Source: Chloroflexota bacterium (GTDB lineage Bacteria; Chloroflexota; FW602-bin22; JAMCYS01). From it: 16,047 nt of DNA. The stretch's first letter is position 1. Each line of letters starts with the position of its first letter. Made by a program: the position numbers and the translations under genes. The notes below the pieces were generated by a model. It ran no database searches and was not told the DNA's origin. It was given only the letters and a program-made list of their open reading frames with translations. Positions 1 to 6,533 of this stretch are shown one piece after another. The stretch covers positions 1 to 16,047 of the forward strand of contig JAJZQK010000022.1 of assembly GCA_021847625.1 (NCBI GenBank), written 5' to 3'.

Positions 1-797
1 GCCTCACCCTGGATTGGACCTGGGAGCAGTATTTCAGCGTCGCCAAGTGGGTGAAGAAGAACAACAGCAATCTGTTCGGGCAGGCCCTCGGCCACAGCAC
101 CGGCGACCCCGTGGGTTTTACTTACCCCTATATGTGGAGCTTCGGCTCTCAGGAACTGGCGGCCGACAAGAAGACGGTGGCCTTCAACACGCCGGACTTC
201 GTCAAGGCGATGGAGATGTTCGTCGACGCCTATAAGAACGGCTACGACGAAACGGGCCTGTCCTGGGACGACAGCGCGAACAACCGCGCCTACAACTCTG
301 GGCAGATTTCCTCCACCTACAACGGCTCGAGCATCTACTTCGTGTGCAAGCGCGATTTCCCCGACATTGCGAAGGACACGAACCACATGCTGATGCCGAA
401 GGGCCCCTCCGGCCGCTTCTATCGGCTGGGCACCCGCACGATGGCCATCCTGAAGAAGTCCAAGAACGTCGACGCGGCCAAGGAGTTCATCAGGTGGTTC
501 TTCCAGGACGCGAACTACGGCAAGTACTTCCACGTCCAGGAAGGCTACCAGCTCCAGAACACCAAGAAGTGGGCCAACGACCCGATGTGGGAAAAAGATG
601 TCAAAATGAAGCCGTTCAAGGACGAGCCGAAGTACGGCCGTGACCAGGGCTACGCCGGGCCGAACGACGAGAAGGCGGGCGAGGTCTACGCCAAGTACAT
701 CATCGTCGACACCTTCAACAAGGCGGTCAGTTCCGGCGACGCCAAGGGGTCCATTGCCTGGGGCGAGGATCAGCTGAAGCGCATCTACGGCGGTTAA
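1..797 (+). CDS. Sugar ABC transporter substrate-binding protein, C-terminal part (5' end off window)
   Basis: The C-terminal roughly 265 residues of an extracellular solute-binding protein of family 1, the lipoprotein that captures a sugar or oligosaccharide outside the membrane and hands it to the permeases. The reading frame is open from base 3, before the first internal GTG at 51, so the gene starts upstream and its signal peptide is not visible. Seen here: aromatic-rich stretches such as YPYMWSFG, a glycine/serine ligand-pocket-like segment (STYNGSSIYF), a late GTRTMAILKKSKN segment and the AAKEFIRWFF helix, which are typical of this fold. It is followed directly by two permease genes on the same strand, which fixes the role as the binding component of an importer. 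Substrate cannot be told. The family and partial status are secure. Confidence 0.9.
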   Translation, partial: LTLDWTWEQYFSVAKWVKKNNSNLFGQALGHSTGDPVGFTYPYMWSFGSQELAADKKTVAFNTPDFVKAMEMFVDAYKNGYDETGLSWDDSANNRAYNSGQISSTYNGSSIYFVCKRDFPDIAKDTNHMLMPKGPSGRFYRLGTRTMAILKKSKNVDAAKEFIRWFFQDANYGKYFHVQEGYQLQNTKKWANDPMWEKDVKMKPFKDEPKYGRDQGYAGPNDEKAGEVYAKYIIVDTFNKAVSSGDAKGSIAWGEDQLKRIYGG

Positions 798-810
798 TCC
801 CCTGGTCGGA

Positions 811-825
811 AGCGCCCTCGGCGCT
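811..825 (+). promoter_or_regulatory. Short intergenic hairpin after the binding-protein gene
   Basis: AGCGCC, a CTC loop and GGCGCT form a 6-bp stem just after the binding-protein stop; two further G-C pairs are possible beyond a mismatch. With the larger hairpin at 859-889 it lies between the binding protein and the first permease. Such structures often protect the 3' end of the upstream message or reduce read-through, so more binding protein is made than permease. That role is inferred. Confidence 0.45.
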
Positions 826-858
826 CCCGATTGGCAGGACAACTAACGCTAGCGATCT

Positions 859-889
859 GGCGGCAGCCGCCCTACCCGCGGCTGTCGCC
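859..889 (+). promoter_or_regulatory. Strong 12-bp hairpin just upstream of the first permease
   Basis: Bases 859-870 pair with 878-889 over 12 positions with one G-T wobble; the loop is 871-877. No T-tract follows, so this is not a standard intrinsic terminator. It ends 6 bases before the Shine-Dalgarno at 896-902 and could damp permease translation or stabilise the upstream message. The pairing is seen directly; the function is inferred. Confidence 0.5.
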
Positions 890-895
890 ACCACT

Positions 896-902
896 AGGAG
901 GT
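896..902 (+). promoter_or_regulatory. Ribosome binding site that selects a TTG start
   Basis: AGGAGGT lies 5 to 6 bases before TTG at 908. The next in-frame ATG (914) would be about 12 bases away. The spacing favours TTG as the real start of the first permease. Confidence 0.6.
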
Positions 903-907
903 CGCCT

Positions 908-1858
908 TTGGGCATGTCCGGACCACCAACCCCGGCGGTAGAAACCGCAGTCACAACCGCACGTGCCAATGTGTGGTTCCAGCCCCGACTCTGGCTCGAA
1001 CGGGAGAAGAGCCTGGGCGTCATTCTGATGTTGCCCGGCGGCCTGTTGTTGCTCGCTTTCATGGGTTATCCGTTCGTGCTGGGCATCTGGCTCTCGCTGA
1101 CCGATACCATGATCGGCGTGCCCGGCAGGTTCATCGGGCTCCAAAACTTCACGGATCTGCTCACCGACTCGATTTTCATTCAGACAACGCGCAACACCTT
1201 TATCTACGCGCTGGTGACGGTGCCTTTCAAGGCGGTGCTCGGCCTTGGCCTGGCCCTGGTGCTGAACAACAAGATGCGCTTCCAGAGCGCCGTCCGCGCG
1301 GGGGTGCTGCTGCCCTGGATCGTGCCCACGGCCCTAAGCTCTCTGGGCTTCATGATGCTCTACGATGGAGTCTTCAGCCCGTTCTCGTGGGTACTGAAGA
1401 GCTGGGGGCTGATTCAGAGCAACATCAACTTTCTGGGCGACCCGAATATGGCGATCACTTCGGTGATGGTCGCCAACATCTGGCGCGGCGTTCCCTTCTT
1501 CGCCATCACGATCCTGGCCGGGCTACAGGCGGTGCCGGCCGAGCTGCACGAGGCGGCGGCCATCGACGGCGCCAGCGCCTGGCAGCGCTTCCTGGCGGTG
1601 ACGGTGCCGGTTATCCGGGGGGTTACGCTGATCGCCACCCTCTTCTCGATCATCTGGACGTTCGCCGACTTCCAGCTGATCTACGTGCTGACCAAGGGCG
1701 GGCCGGCGAACTCGACGCATATCTTCGGCACCTACGCCTACCAGGTCGGCACGGTCGCGGCGGCCATCGGGCAAGGGGCGGCCATCGCCCTCTACATGTT
1801 CCCGATTCTGGCCTTGTTCGCGACCATCCTACTCGTGTACCTGCGGCGGGAGGTGTAG
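908..1858 (+). CDS. Carbohydrate ABC transporter permease, MalF/UgpA type
   Basis: Inner-membrane permease of a sugar importer, 316 residues from TTG at 908. Hydrophobic segments at about 38-62, 97-120, 130-152, 183-205, 238-262 and 285-310 give the six-span layout of the family. The cytoplasmic EAA loop that docks onto the ATPase is clear at about 215-234 (ELHEAAAIDGASAWQRF, then VTVPV). The N-terminal 25 residues are a polar tail, as is common in MalF-like proteins. The stop codon lies 2 bases before the ATG of the second permease, and the Shine-Dalgarno of that gene sits inside this coding sequence, so the two are almost certainly co-translated. It pairs with the second permease to form the channel. 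Family is certain; substrate is unknown. Confidence 0.93.
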   Translation: MGMSGPPTPAVETAVTTARANVWFQPRLWLEREKSLGVILMLPGGLLLLAFMGYPFVLGIWLSLTDTMIGVPGRFIGLQNFTDLLTDSIFIQTTRNTFIYALVTVPFKAVLGLGLALVLNNKMRFQSAVRAGVLLPWIVPTALSSLGFMMLYDGVFSPFSWVLKSWGLIQSNINFLGDPNMAITSVMVANIWRGVPFFAITILAGLQAVPAELHEAAAIDGASAWQRFLAVTVPVIRGVTLIATLFSIIWTFADFQLIYVLTKGGPANSTHIFGTYAYQVGTVAAAIGQGAAIALYMFPILALFATILLVYLRREV

Positions 1859-1860
1859 CC

Positions 1861-2706
1861 ATGGTAGGTAGCGGCACTCTCGGCAAGCGGATCCTGAGCG
1901 TCTACCTGCCGTTGGCGGCATTCCTGATCTTCTTGCTGTTTCCGTTTTACTGGATGATCCTCGTCTCGTTCAAGCAGACCCAGGACCTGTTCAACCAGGC
2001 CAACAACCCATTCTGGATCCAGCACTTCACGCTGGAGAACTACGCCTATCTGTTCACCGACACGACGTTTCCGGAGTGGACCAAGAACACGCTGATCGTG
2101 GCCACGGCTTCCACGGCCATTTCGCTCTTCTGCAGCGTGCTCATCGGCTACGCGCTGGCAAGGCTGCGTTTCCCCGGCAGTAACTTCCTCGGCGTGGGCA
2201 TCTTCCTGGCCTACCTGGTGCCGCCCACCCTGCTGTTCCTGCCGTTGGCCCAGGTCATCGCCACGTTTGACCTGTACAACACCTACTGGGCGCTGATTCT
2301 GACGTATCCGACGCAGTTGATTCCGTTCGCATCCTGGCTCTTGATGGGCTATTTCCGGACGATCCCCAAGGAGATCGAGGAAAGCGCCCTGATTGATGGA
2401 ACGGGACGGCTAGGGTCGCTTGTCAAGGTGATCCTGCCCCTGGCCTTGCCGGGGGTCATCTCGGCGGGCATCTTCTCGTTTACGCTGTCGTGGAACGAGT
2501 TCCTCTACGCCTTGATCTTCATGTCCTCCGGGGCGATGAAGACGATCCCCGTCGGTACTGTTAGCGACCTGATCAGGGCAGACGTGCTGTTCTGGGGCTC
2601 GCTGATGGCGGCGGCGGTGCTGGGCTCGGTGCCGGTGGCGTTCATCTACTCCTTCTTCGTCGATCAATACGTCTCCGGTCTGACGGCCGGGGCTGTGAAG
2701 GGCTAG
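1861..2706 (+). CDS. Carbohydrate ABC transporter permease, MalG/UgpE type
   Basis: Second permease subunit, 281 residues, the usual MalG length. Start at ATG 1861 is set by GGGAGG at 1848-1853, 7 bases away, at the end of the previous gene. The reading frame stays open far upstream inside the first permease, but that part is an artefact and not a fusion. Membrane segments are seen at about 12-36, 77-100, 109-132, 142-163, 196-221 and 246-268. The EAA loop is at about 171-198 (EIEESALIDGTGRLGSLVKV, then ILPLALPG). The conserved WNEFLYAL segment follows. It forms the heterodimeric pore with the upstream permease. No nucleotide-binding subunit follows; such importers often share a genomically remote MsmK/UgpC-type ATPase, which is likely here too. 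Confidence 0.94.
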   Translation: MVGSGTLGKRILSVYLPLAAFLIFLLFPFYWMILVSFKQTQDLFNQANNPFWIQHFTLENYAYLFTDTTFPEWTKNTLIVATASTAISLFCSVLIGYALARLRFPGSNFLGVGIFLAYLVPPTLLFLPLAQVIATFDLYNTYWALILTYPTQLIPFASWLLMGYFRTIPKEIEESALIDGTGRLGSLVKVILPLALPGVISAGIFSFTLSWNEFLYALIFMSSGAMKTIPVGTVSDLIRADVLFWGSLMAAAVLGSVPVAFIYSFFVDQYVSGLTAGAVKG

Positions 2707-2753
2707 TATCTAGCCAAACGCATATCGGCAAATCGGCAAGACGGCGATCACGC

Positions 2754-2784
2754 AAGGGCCGGGCACTCGTAGCGCCCGGCCCTT
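2754..2784 (+). terminator. Hairpin after the sugar transporter operon
   Basis: A perfect 11-bp inverted repeat, AAGGGCCGGGC and GCCCGGCCCTT, with a 9-base loop, begins 48 bases after the permease stop. No T-tract follows (next bases CCACGTC). Its position at the end of the operon suggests a 3'-end or terminator role. Confidence 0.55.
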
Positions 2785-2813
2785 CCACGTCAAGATGGGC
2801 CGGCCAATAGGCT

Positions 2814-2848
2814 GTAGGGCAGGGGCTTGCCCCCTGCCGCCCCTGCAG
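2814..2848. repeat. GC-rich palindromic intergenic element beginning GTAGGG
   Basis: GGCAGGGG (2818-2825) pairs with CCCCTGCC (2831-2838) around a 5-base loop, and the unit is bounded by GTAG at the left and CTGCAG at the right. The element at 7849-7896 has the same layout (GTAGGG, GC-rich hairpin, CTAC-like end). The two may belong to one dispersed family, but the sequence inside differs. Confidence 0.4.
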
Positions 2849-2958
2849 AATAGGAAGCCGGGCCTCAATCTGTAGATAAGATGGAAGGGCTGACGACCTT
2901 TCTGTAGACACGTGGGTTAGCGTCGGTGCACCCCAAGTGTCCTTCGCCCGGCGAGGCC

Positions 2959-2987
2959 TTGCCGGGGGGACCATCCCCTGCTAATCT
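2959..2987 (+). promoter_or_regulatory. Promoter for the LigD-type phosphoesterase
   Basis: TTGCCG at 2959-2964, a 17-base spacer, then TAATCT at 2982-2987 preceded by TGC, making an extended -10. The same nine bases, TGCTAATCT, with the same spacing occur in the glyQS promoter. Expected transcription start is near 2994, giving a leader of about 70 bases. Confidence 0.5.
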
Positions 2988-3050
2988 GTCCTAGCGGCGG
3001 TAGCCGGCATCGAGAGGGTGTGCAGAGACAACGGGCTGCCGGTGGGCAGA

Positions 3051-3058
3051 GAGGAGGT
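3051..3058 (+). promoter_or_regulatory. Ribosome binding site selecting a GTG start
   Basis: GAGGAGGT lies about 6 bases before GTG at 3064. No in-frame ATG lies nearby, so the GTG is taken as the start. Confidence 0.65.
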
Positions 3059-3063
3059 TTGCC

Positions 3064-3510
3064 GTGGGCTTAGAGGAATACAAAGAGAAACGGGACTTTG
3101 GGAGTACGCCGGAACCGGCGGGCGAGGTCAAGGATACGGGGCTCAGCCGCTTCGTGGTGCAGCGCCACCAGGCTTCCCATCTCCACTACGACTTCCGGCT
3201 GGAGATGGACGGCGTGCTGAAGAGCTGGGCCGTGCCCAAGGGTCCGCCCGAGGCGCCGAAGATCCGCCGTCTGGCCGTGCAGACGGAGGATCACCCGGTG
3301 GACTACATCGACTTCGCGGGCGTGATCCCGGAGGGCTACGGCGCCGGCACGGTGGAGATCTGGGATAGCGGCGACTACCAACTGACCGAGCGGCAGGAGG
3401 ACCGGTACGAGTTCACGCTGAACGGCGAGCGCCTCCAGGGCCCCTACATCCTGCTCCGCACCGACGACCGCAACTGGTTGCTGATTAAGCGCAAGGCGGA
3501 GGGAAAGTAG
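3064..3510 (+). CDS. Stand-alone LigD-type DNA 3'-phosphoesterase
   Basis: A 148-residue protein that is entirely the 3'-phosphoesterase (PE) domain found at the N terminus of bacterial LigD. In LigD this metal-dependent domain trims 3'-terminal ribonucleotides and removes 3'-phosphates, so breaks gain a 3'-OH for ligation. The active-site set characterised in Pseudomonas LigD (His42, His48, Asp50, Arg52, His84, Tyr88) is present with the same spacing: His35, His41, Asp43, Arg45, His77 and Tyr81 (QRHQASHLHYDFRLEMDG; EDHPVDY). The GYGAGTVEIWDSG segment and the LLIKRK ending are also typical. No ligase, polymerase or Ku is in the window, so it is a free-standing cleaner of 3' ends, as known in some archaea and bacteria. 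It has its own promoter. The next gene is a macro domain protein 237 bases away. Confidence 0.93.
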   Translation: MGLEEYKEKRDFGSTPEPAGEVKDTGLSRFVVQRHQASHLHYDFRLEMDGVLKSWAVPKGPPEAPKIRRLAVQTEDHPVDYIDFAGVIPEGYGAGTVEIWDSGDYQLTERQEDRYEFTLNGERLQGPYILLRTDDRNWLLIKRKAEGK

Positions 3511-3572
3511 CGGGCGAGTCGGGTTTTCGTCCCTTCGGGACACGCGCATAAGATAGCCTCCCCGCGGACGTG

Positions 3573-3596
3573 CGGGCCGGACTCCGTGCCGGCCCG
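3573..3596 (+). terminator. Hairpin after the phosphoesterase gene
   Basis: CGGGCCGG (3573-3580) and CCGGCCCG (3589-3596) form an 8-bp stem with an 8-base loop, 62 bases after the stop. No T-tract follows. A smaller hairpin, GTCCC-TTC-GGGAC (3529-3541), lies nearer the stop. Either could define the 3' end of the message; this is a weak terminator call. Confidence 0.4.
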
Positions 3597-3735
3597 GGGT
3601 GGACGAGGAGACGCCGATGGCGGTGAGGCTGGGTGGCGGCGTGGCCCGGGGCGGCACCCCTGATGTACAATTGATTTGGGTGCCTACTCGCTTTGCCGAC
3701 GGACGGCGGGTCAGGTGACGCCGACGCTCATCGCC

Positions 3736-3742
3736 GGAGGAG
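3736..3742 (+). promoter_or_regulatory. Ribosome binding site fixing the macro-domain start
   Basis: GGAGGAG lies 5 bases before ATG at 3748. The frame is open to 3676 but upstream starts lack such a site, and the macro fold begins just after 3748. Confidence 0.75.
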
Positions 3743-3747
3743 TAACT

Positions 3748-4311
3748 ATGGACCAGCAAACCATCGGACGGTGCACGCTTGCCCTGCGCCAGGGGGATAT
3801 TACGAAGGAGGTGGTGGATGCCATCGTCAACGCCGCCAACTCCGGCCTGCTCGGGGGCGGCGGGGTCGACGGGGCCATCCACCGGGCGGGGGGGCCGTCG
3901 ATCATGGAGCAGTGCCGCCGCATTGGCGGTTGCCCCACGGGCGAGGCGCGCATCACCACGGCCGGCAAGCTGCCCGCCCGCTACGTGATCCACGCGGTCG
4001 GTCCGGTTTGGTACGGGGGCAACAATGGCGAGGCCGACCTGCTGGCCTCCGCCTACCGCTCTTCGCTCAGCCTAGCCGAGGAGCACGGGCTGAGCAGCAT
4101 GGCCTTTCCCTCCATCAGCACGGGCGCCTACGGGTACCCGGTGGACCAGGCCGCCCGGGTCGCCTTGCGCATGGTGTGGGAGCACTGCGAGGAGACCGGC
4201 TCCCGCTCGTCCCTCAAGTCGATTACCTTCGTCCTCTTCACGCCGGACACGCTGCATGCCTACGAGGAGGCCCTCGCCGAAATCGCCAGGGAGCACGCTG
4301 CCCAAGGGTGA
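3748..4311 (+). CDS. Macro domain protein, MacroD/YmdB-type ADP-ribose hydrolase
   Basis: 187 residues, a single macro domain, the usual size of cytoplasmic MacroD-class enzymes. These bind ADP-ribose, deacetylate O-acetyl-ADP-ribose and remove ADP-ribose from acidic residues. Motifs in order: GDIT (16-19), NAAN (28-31), the catalytic loop [14 protein letters not shown] (36-49) with the family's catalytic Asp at 41, a second conserved segment [10 protein letters not shown] (79-88), and the phosphate-binding loop STGAYGYP (124-131). All key positions match the YmdB/MacroD pattern, so it should be active. It sits between a stand-alone DNA 3'-phosphoesterase on the same strand and a convergent sigma/anti-sigma operon. 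No toxin-like ADP-ribosyltransferase is adjacent, so a DarTG-like pair is not supported. A weak -10-like TACAAT at 3666-3671 may be part of its promoter. Confidence 0.93.
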   Translation: MDQQTIGRCTLALRQGDITKEVVDAIVNAANSGLLGGGGVDGAIHRAGGPSIMEQCRRIGGCPTGEARITTAGKLPARYVIHAVGPVWYGGNNGEADLLASAYRSSLSLAEEHGLSSMAFPSISTGAYGYPVDQAARVALRMVWEHCEETGSRSSLKSITFVLFTPDTLHAYEEALAEIAREHAAQG

Positions 4312-4317
4312 CAAATA

Positions 4318-4354
4318 ACGAGAGGGACGGTATTCGTCGTACCGTCCCTCTCGT
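4318..4354. terminator. Perfect 15-bp bidirectional terminator between convergent genes
   Basis: ACGAGAGGGACGGTA (4318-4332) and TACCGTCCCTCTCGT (4340-4354) are exact complements with a 7-base loop. The hairpin begins 7 bases after the macro-domain stop and lies 28 bases beyond the stop of the convergent anti-sigma gene. On the - strand it is followed by TTATTTG, a partial T-tract, so it probably works best for the anti-sigma transcript while also serving the + strand. Confidence 0.8.
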
Positions 4355-4382
4355 CTCCAACCTAGCTCTGTCTGGCTGACCC

Positions 4383-5792
4383 TCAGTGTCCGGGGCCCTG
4401 CTGACCCATCGGCGAGTCGCCGCCGCTGCCTTCTCCTGCCTGTCCACCCATCTGGGGGCCGCTCTCGGCAGGTGGCGCTGTCGTCTCGCTGGGCTGGTTG
4501 CCACCCGGCGCCTCTGTCGATGCAGGCGGCTCTTGCGGGCCCCTGGGGCCGACCGATTCGTCCGGGCGCAGCTGCTGTCGTGGGCTGGTCGGATTGGCGG
4601 GGGGCAGGTCCACGGTGCCGCCCAGGTCATCGTCCACTAGCCCCGTGTACAGACCGAGGATGCACTCGTACTCGTCGGCCGAGAGGTGCCCGGAGCGCTC
4701 GGCGGCTGCCAATTCGTTGCCGAAAGCCGAGAGCATGTTAAGGGCTGTAGGCACGTCTCCCCTCTCCAGCGCTGCCTGGATGGAGTCCAGCTTGGCCAGC
4801 AGGCCGTTGACATAGCTACCGGTTTCCCCCGTGTCCAGCTTGGCTACCTCTTCCCTGAGGCTGGCGAGCGAATCCGGTATTTCAACCTGGGGAACCGGCG
4901 TCTGGTTCAAGTGCTGCTGGTCACGTGCCTGGTCGCGCTGCTGCACCTGGTCTCGGGCCTGGCCCTGCTGTTGATTCGCACCCTTCCCCTGTCCAGGCTG
5001 ATCTACCTGCTGCTGTTGCCTGATGCGAGCGAGGATGCGCAACTCCTGCTGTAGCTGGGCCAGCAGGGGTACCTCGTTGCCGGAAGCTTCAGCGTTGGTC
5101 TGCGCCAGCACTCGCTCGCGTGTCTGTAATTGCTCTTGCAGTTTGGCTAGCTTGGCATCGCCCTCGGCGGTGTTTGGCTCGGGCGTCAGGACGCCCGCTT
5201 GCGATAGGTGCTGCTCGTATTGCGTGGCCAAGCGGTTCGTCTCCTCGAACCGCGCTTGGGTGGCCAGGCGTTCCATTTCCGCCAAACGCTTGGCGGCGAG
5301 GTCCAGATGGACCTGCGTGCGTGTTTGCTCCGTGGTGGCCAACTGGAGTTGAACGTCCTCCACGGCCGTCTTGACGCCGTAGAGGTAATCGCCGGGCAGG
5401 GCATCCTGCGAGGCATAGACCGCGCCGCCCCCGCTGAAGGCGAGGAGCAGGGCGAGGACGATTATCGCTGGTACTGGCAAGGCTAGTCTCCTCCCTTGGT
5501 TCATAGGTAAACACAGAGTGCCAGTCAGGGCGCTCCACAGGCGCTGGGGCAAAGAGGCCGTGGCGGCCGCTCGGGGTTCCGCCGTGATGGCCGCGAGGAG
5601 GCTGGCCCGGCCGCGCGCCCTACAGACCGGGTCGGGTTCGGCCGTCGGCGGCGCGATGACGGCGGCTACGCGCAGCAGGCCCTCCAGCTCCGCCGCCGAC
5701 GCGGGGTGTTCTGCCAGGCATTCCGCGATGCCGGCACCCTTCTCGATTTGATCTAGGCATTCCGAGAGCACCTCGGGACTCACGCCGCTCAT
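4383..5792 (-). CDS. Membrane-anchored putative anti-sigma factor with DUF5667 and FIMAH-like regions
   Basis: 469 residues, immediately downstream of an ECF sigma gene with a 4-base ATGA overlap, so the two are translationally coupled. A short cytoplasmic N-terminal region (about 1-100) resembles the N-terminal part of Chloroflexota anti-sigma proteins (LDQIEKGAGIAECLAEHP). One membrane span is clear at about 103-121 (LPVPAIIVLALLLAF). The DUF5667 signature follows outside the membrane (LPGDYLYGVKTAVEDVQL, 132-149) with a helical, coiled-coil-like stretch to about 260. Then come a Gln-rich linker (about 258-297), a FIMAH-like helical domain (about 326-382: YVNGLLAKLDSIQAALERGD and LNMLSAFGNELAAAERSGHL) and a Pro/Gly/Ser-rich tail of about 80 residues. 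It probably holds the sigma factor until an envelope signal is sensed. The anti-sigma role rests on context and family; no zinc-binding HxxxCxxC motif is seen. Confidence 0.8.
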   Translation of the reverse strand: MSGVSPEVLSECLDQIEKGAGIAECLAEHPASAAELEGLLRVAAVIAPPTAEPDPVCRARGRASLLAAITAEPRAAATASLPQRLWSALTGTLCLPMNQGRRLALPVPAIIVLALLLAFSGGGAVYASQDALPGDYLYGVKTAVEDVQLQLATTEQTRTQVHLDLAAKRLAEMERLATQARFEETNRLATQYEQHLSQAGVLTPEPNTAEGDAKLAKLQEQLQTRERVLAQTNAEASGNEVPLLAQLQQELRILARIRQQQQVDQPGQGKGANQQQGQARDQVQQRDQARDQQHLNQTPVPQVEIPDSLASLREEVAKLDTGETGSYVNGLLAKLDSIQAALERGDVPTALNMLSAFGNELAAAERSGHLSADEYECILGLYTGLVDDDLGGTVDLPPANPTSPRQQLRPDESVGPRGPQEPPASTEAPGGNQPSETTAPPAESGPQMGGQAGEGSGGDSPMGQQGPGH

Positions 5793-6394
5793 CGGTCGTG
5801 TACCTCCCGCTCCAATACTCGCCGCAGCTCGGCCAGGGCTCGGTGCTGGATGACGCGTATGTTGCCCTCGCTCTTGCCCAAGGCGGCGGCAATCTCCCCA
5901 TGGTCGAATTGCCCGACGAACCGCAGCAGGATCACCTGCTGCCAGTCCGGTCTCAAACTCAGGACTGCCCGGCGGACCGTCTCCCGACTATGGCCGGCCA
6001 AGGCCGCTTCCTCGGGGTCGACCCCACCTCGGTCGGCCCGTGGCTCCACTTGAAGAGGGGTCACCTCCTTGGCCTTCCGCCGGAAGCTCACGACGGCGTT
6101 GTGGGCGACGGTGAACAGCCAGGCGATGAATGGACTCTTGCCCGGCTTGTACGAGCGGATTGCTCGCCACGCTTGCAGGAAGACCTGCTGGGCAAGGTCC
6201 TCGGCGTCGGCCCGGTTGCCGACCTGGTAGTAGACGTAGCGGTAGACCCGCGTCAGGTGCAGGTCGTAGAGGCAGGCGAACGCCTCCGCTTCGCCCGCCA
6301 CCGCGCGCCGCACCAGATCTGCCTCATCGCAATGTGTCCACGCAGGGCGGGCCTTGTCTGGCGCCTTCAACACTGCTTGCGCCGTCTCTCCCAC
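5789..6394 (-). CDS. ECF-family RNA polymerase sigma factor
   Basis: 201 residues from GTG at 6394. Region 2 spans about 25-107, with the core-binding and -10 recognition segment AEDLAQQVFLQAWRAIRSYK (64-83) and the FIAWLFTVAHNAVVSFRRK stretch. Region 4 spans about 137-192, with LRPDWQQVILLRF and the helix-turn-helix DHGEIAAALGKSEGNIRVIQ (164-183). There is no region 3, as expected for group 4 sigma factors. The frame is open to a GTG at 6430, but the GTG at 6394 has a good Shine-Dalgarno and the upstream one lies before the likely transcription start. The stop overlaps the ATG of the putative anti-sigma gene by 4 bases. The pair probably controls envelope or stress genes; the target regulon cannot be read from here. 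Confidence 0.93.
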   Translation of the reverse strand: MGETAQAVLKAPDKARPAWTHCDEADLVRRAVAGEAEAFACLYDLHLTRVYRYVYYQVGNRADAEDLAQQVFLQAWRAIRSYKPGKSPFIAWLFTVAHNAVVSFRRKAKEVTPLQVEPRADRGGVDPEEAALAGHSRETVRRAVLSLRPDWQQVILLRFVGQFDHGEIAAALGKSEGNIRVIQHRALAELRRVLEREVHDR

Positions 6395-6401
6395 GGTTTG
6401 T

Positions 6402-6408
6402 CTCCCTC
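6402..6408 (-). promoter_or_regulatory. Ribosome binding site for the ECF sigma gene
   Basis: On the - strand GAGGGAG lies 7 bases before GTG at 6394. The alternative GTG at 6430 has no such site. This sets the start 12 codons inside the longest frame. Confidence 0.65.
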
Positions 6409-6432
6409 TTCTGCTGGCCAGCAGTTGCACTC

Positions 6433-6438
6433 AGTATA
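6433..6438 (-). promoter_or_regulatory. Candidate -10 element of the sigma/anti-sigma operon
   Basis: TATACT on the - strand (5/6 to consensus). Transcription would start near 6426, between the two candidate GTG starts, which supports the downstream one. The region 17 bases further upstream reads TAACAA, a poor housekeeping -35 but with the AAC core seen in some ECF promoters, so autoregulation is possible. Low certainty. Confidence 0.4.
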
Positions 6439-6533
6439 ACGCCACTCCCGGCGATTTGTTACATGGCGTGCGCAGCCCTTGGCCAGGATGCTGGTTCGGA
6501 TCCTGCTCTCCCTTTCGCTGCACGGAGACTCAC

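Larger units (their letters stand above)
2707..3063. other. Intergenic region between transporter and LigD-type gene
   Basis: 357 bases without a convincing gene. It holds, in order, the operon-end hairpin (2754-2784), a GC-rich palindromic element (2814-2848), a short inverted repeat CCCGGC/GCCGGG (2947-2952 and 2961-2966), a promoter (2959-2987) and the ribosome binding site of the next gene. The reverse-strand frame here is low-complexity arginine/proline-rich translation of GC-rich DNA and is not supported as a gene. Confidence 0.6.

Noticed and set aside
973..2706. 577-codon frame suggesting a fused permease
   Set aside because: The first 296 codons overlap the first permease in another frame and are arginine/proline-rich shadow; the true second permease starts at 1861.
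3070..3993. 307-codon reverse-strand frame
   Set aside because: Antisense to the phosphoesterase and macro domain genes, both of which show full active-site motifs.
3064..4311. DarTG-like toxin-antitoxin or local end-joining operon
   Set aside because: No ADP-ribosyltransferase toxin, Ku, ligase or polymerase gene is present, and the two genes are 237 bases apart with a hairpin between.
6354..6533. Longer N terminus for the lipid kinase
   Set aside because: It would overlap the divergent sigma gene and its promoter; the ATG at 6534 has a Shine-Dalgarno and leads directly into the family's first motif.
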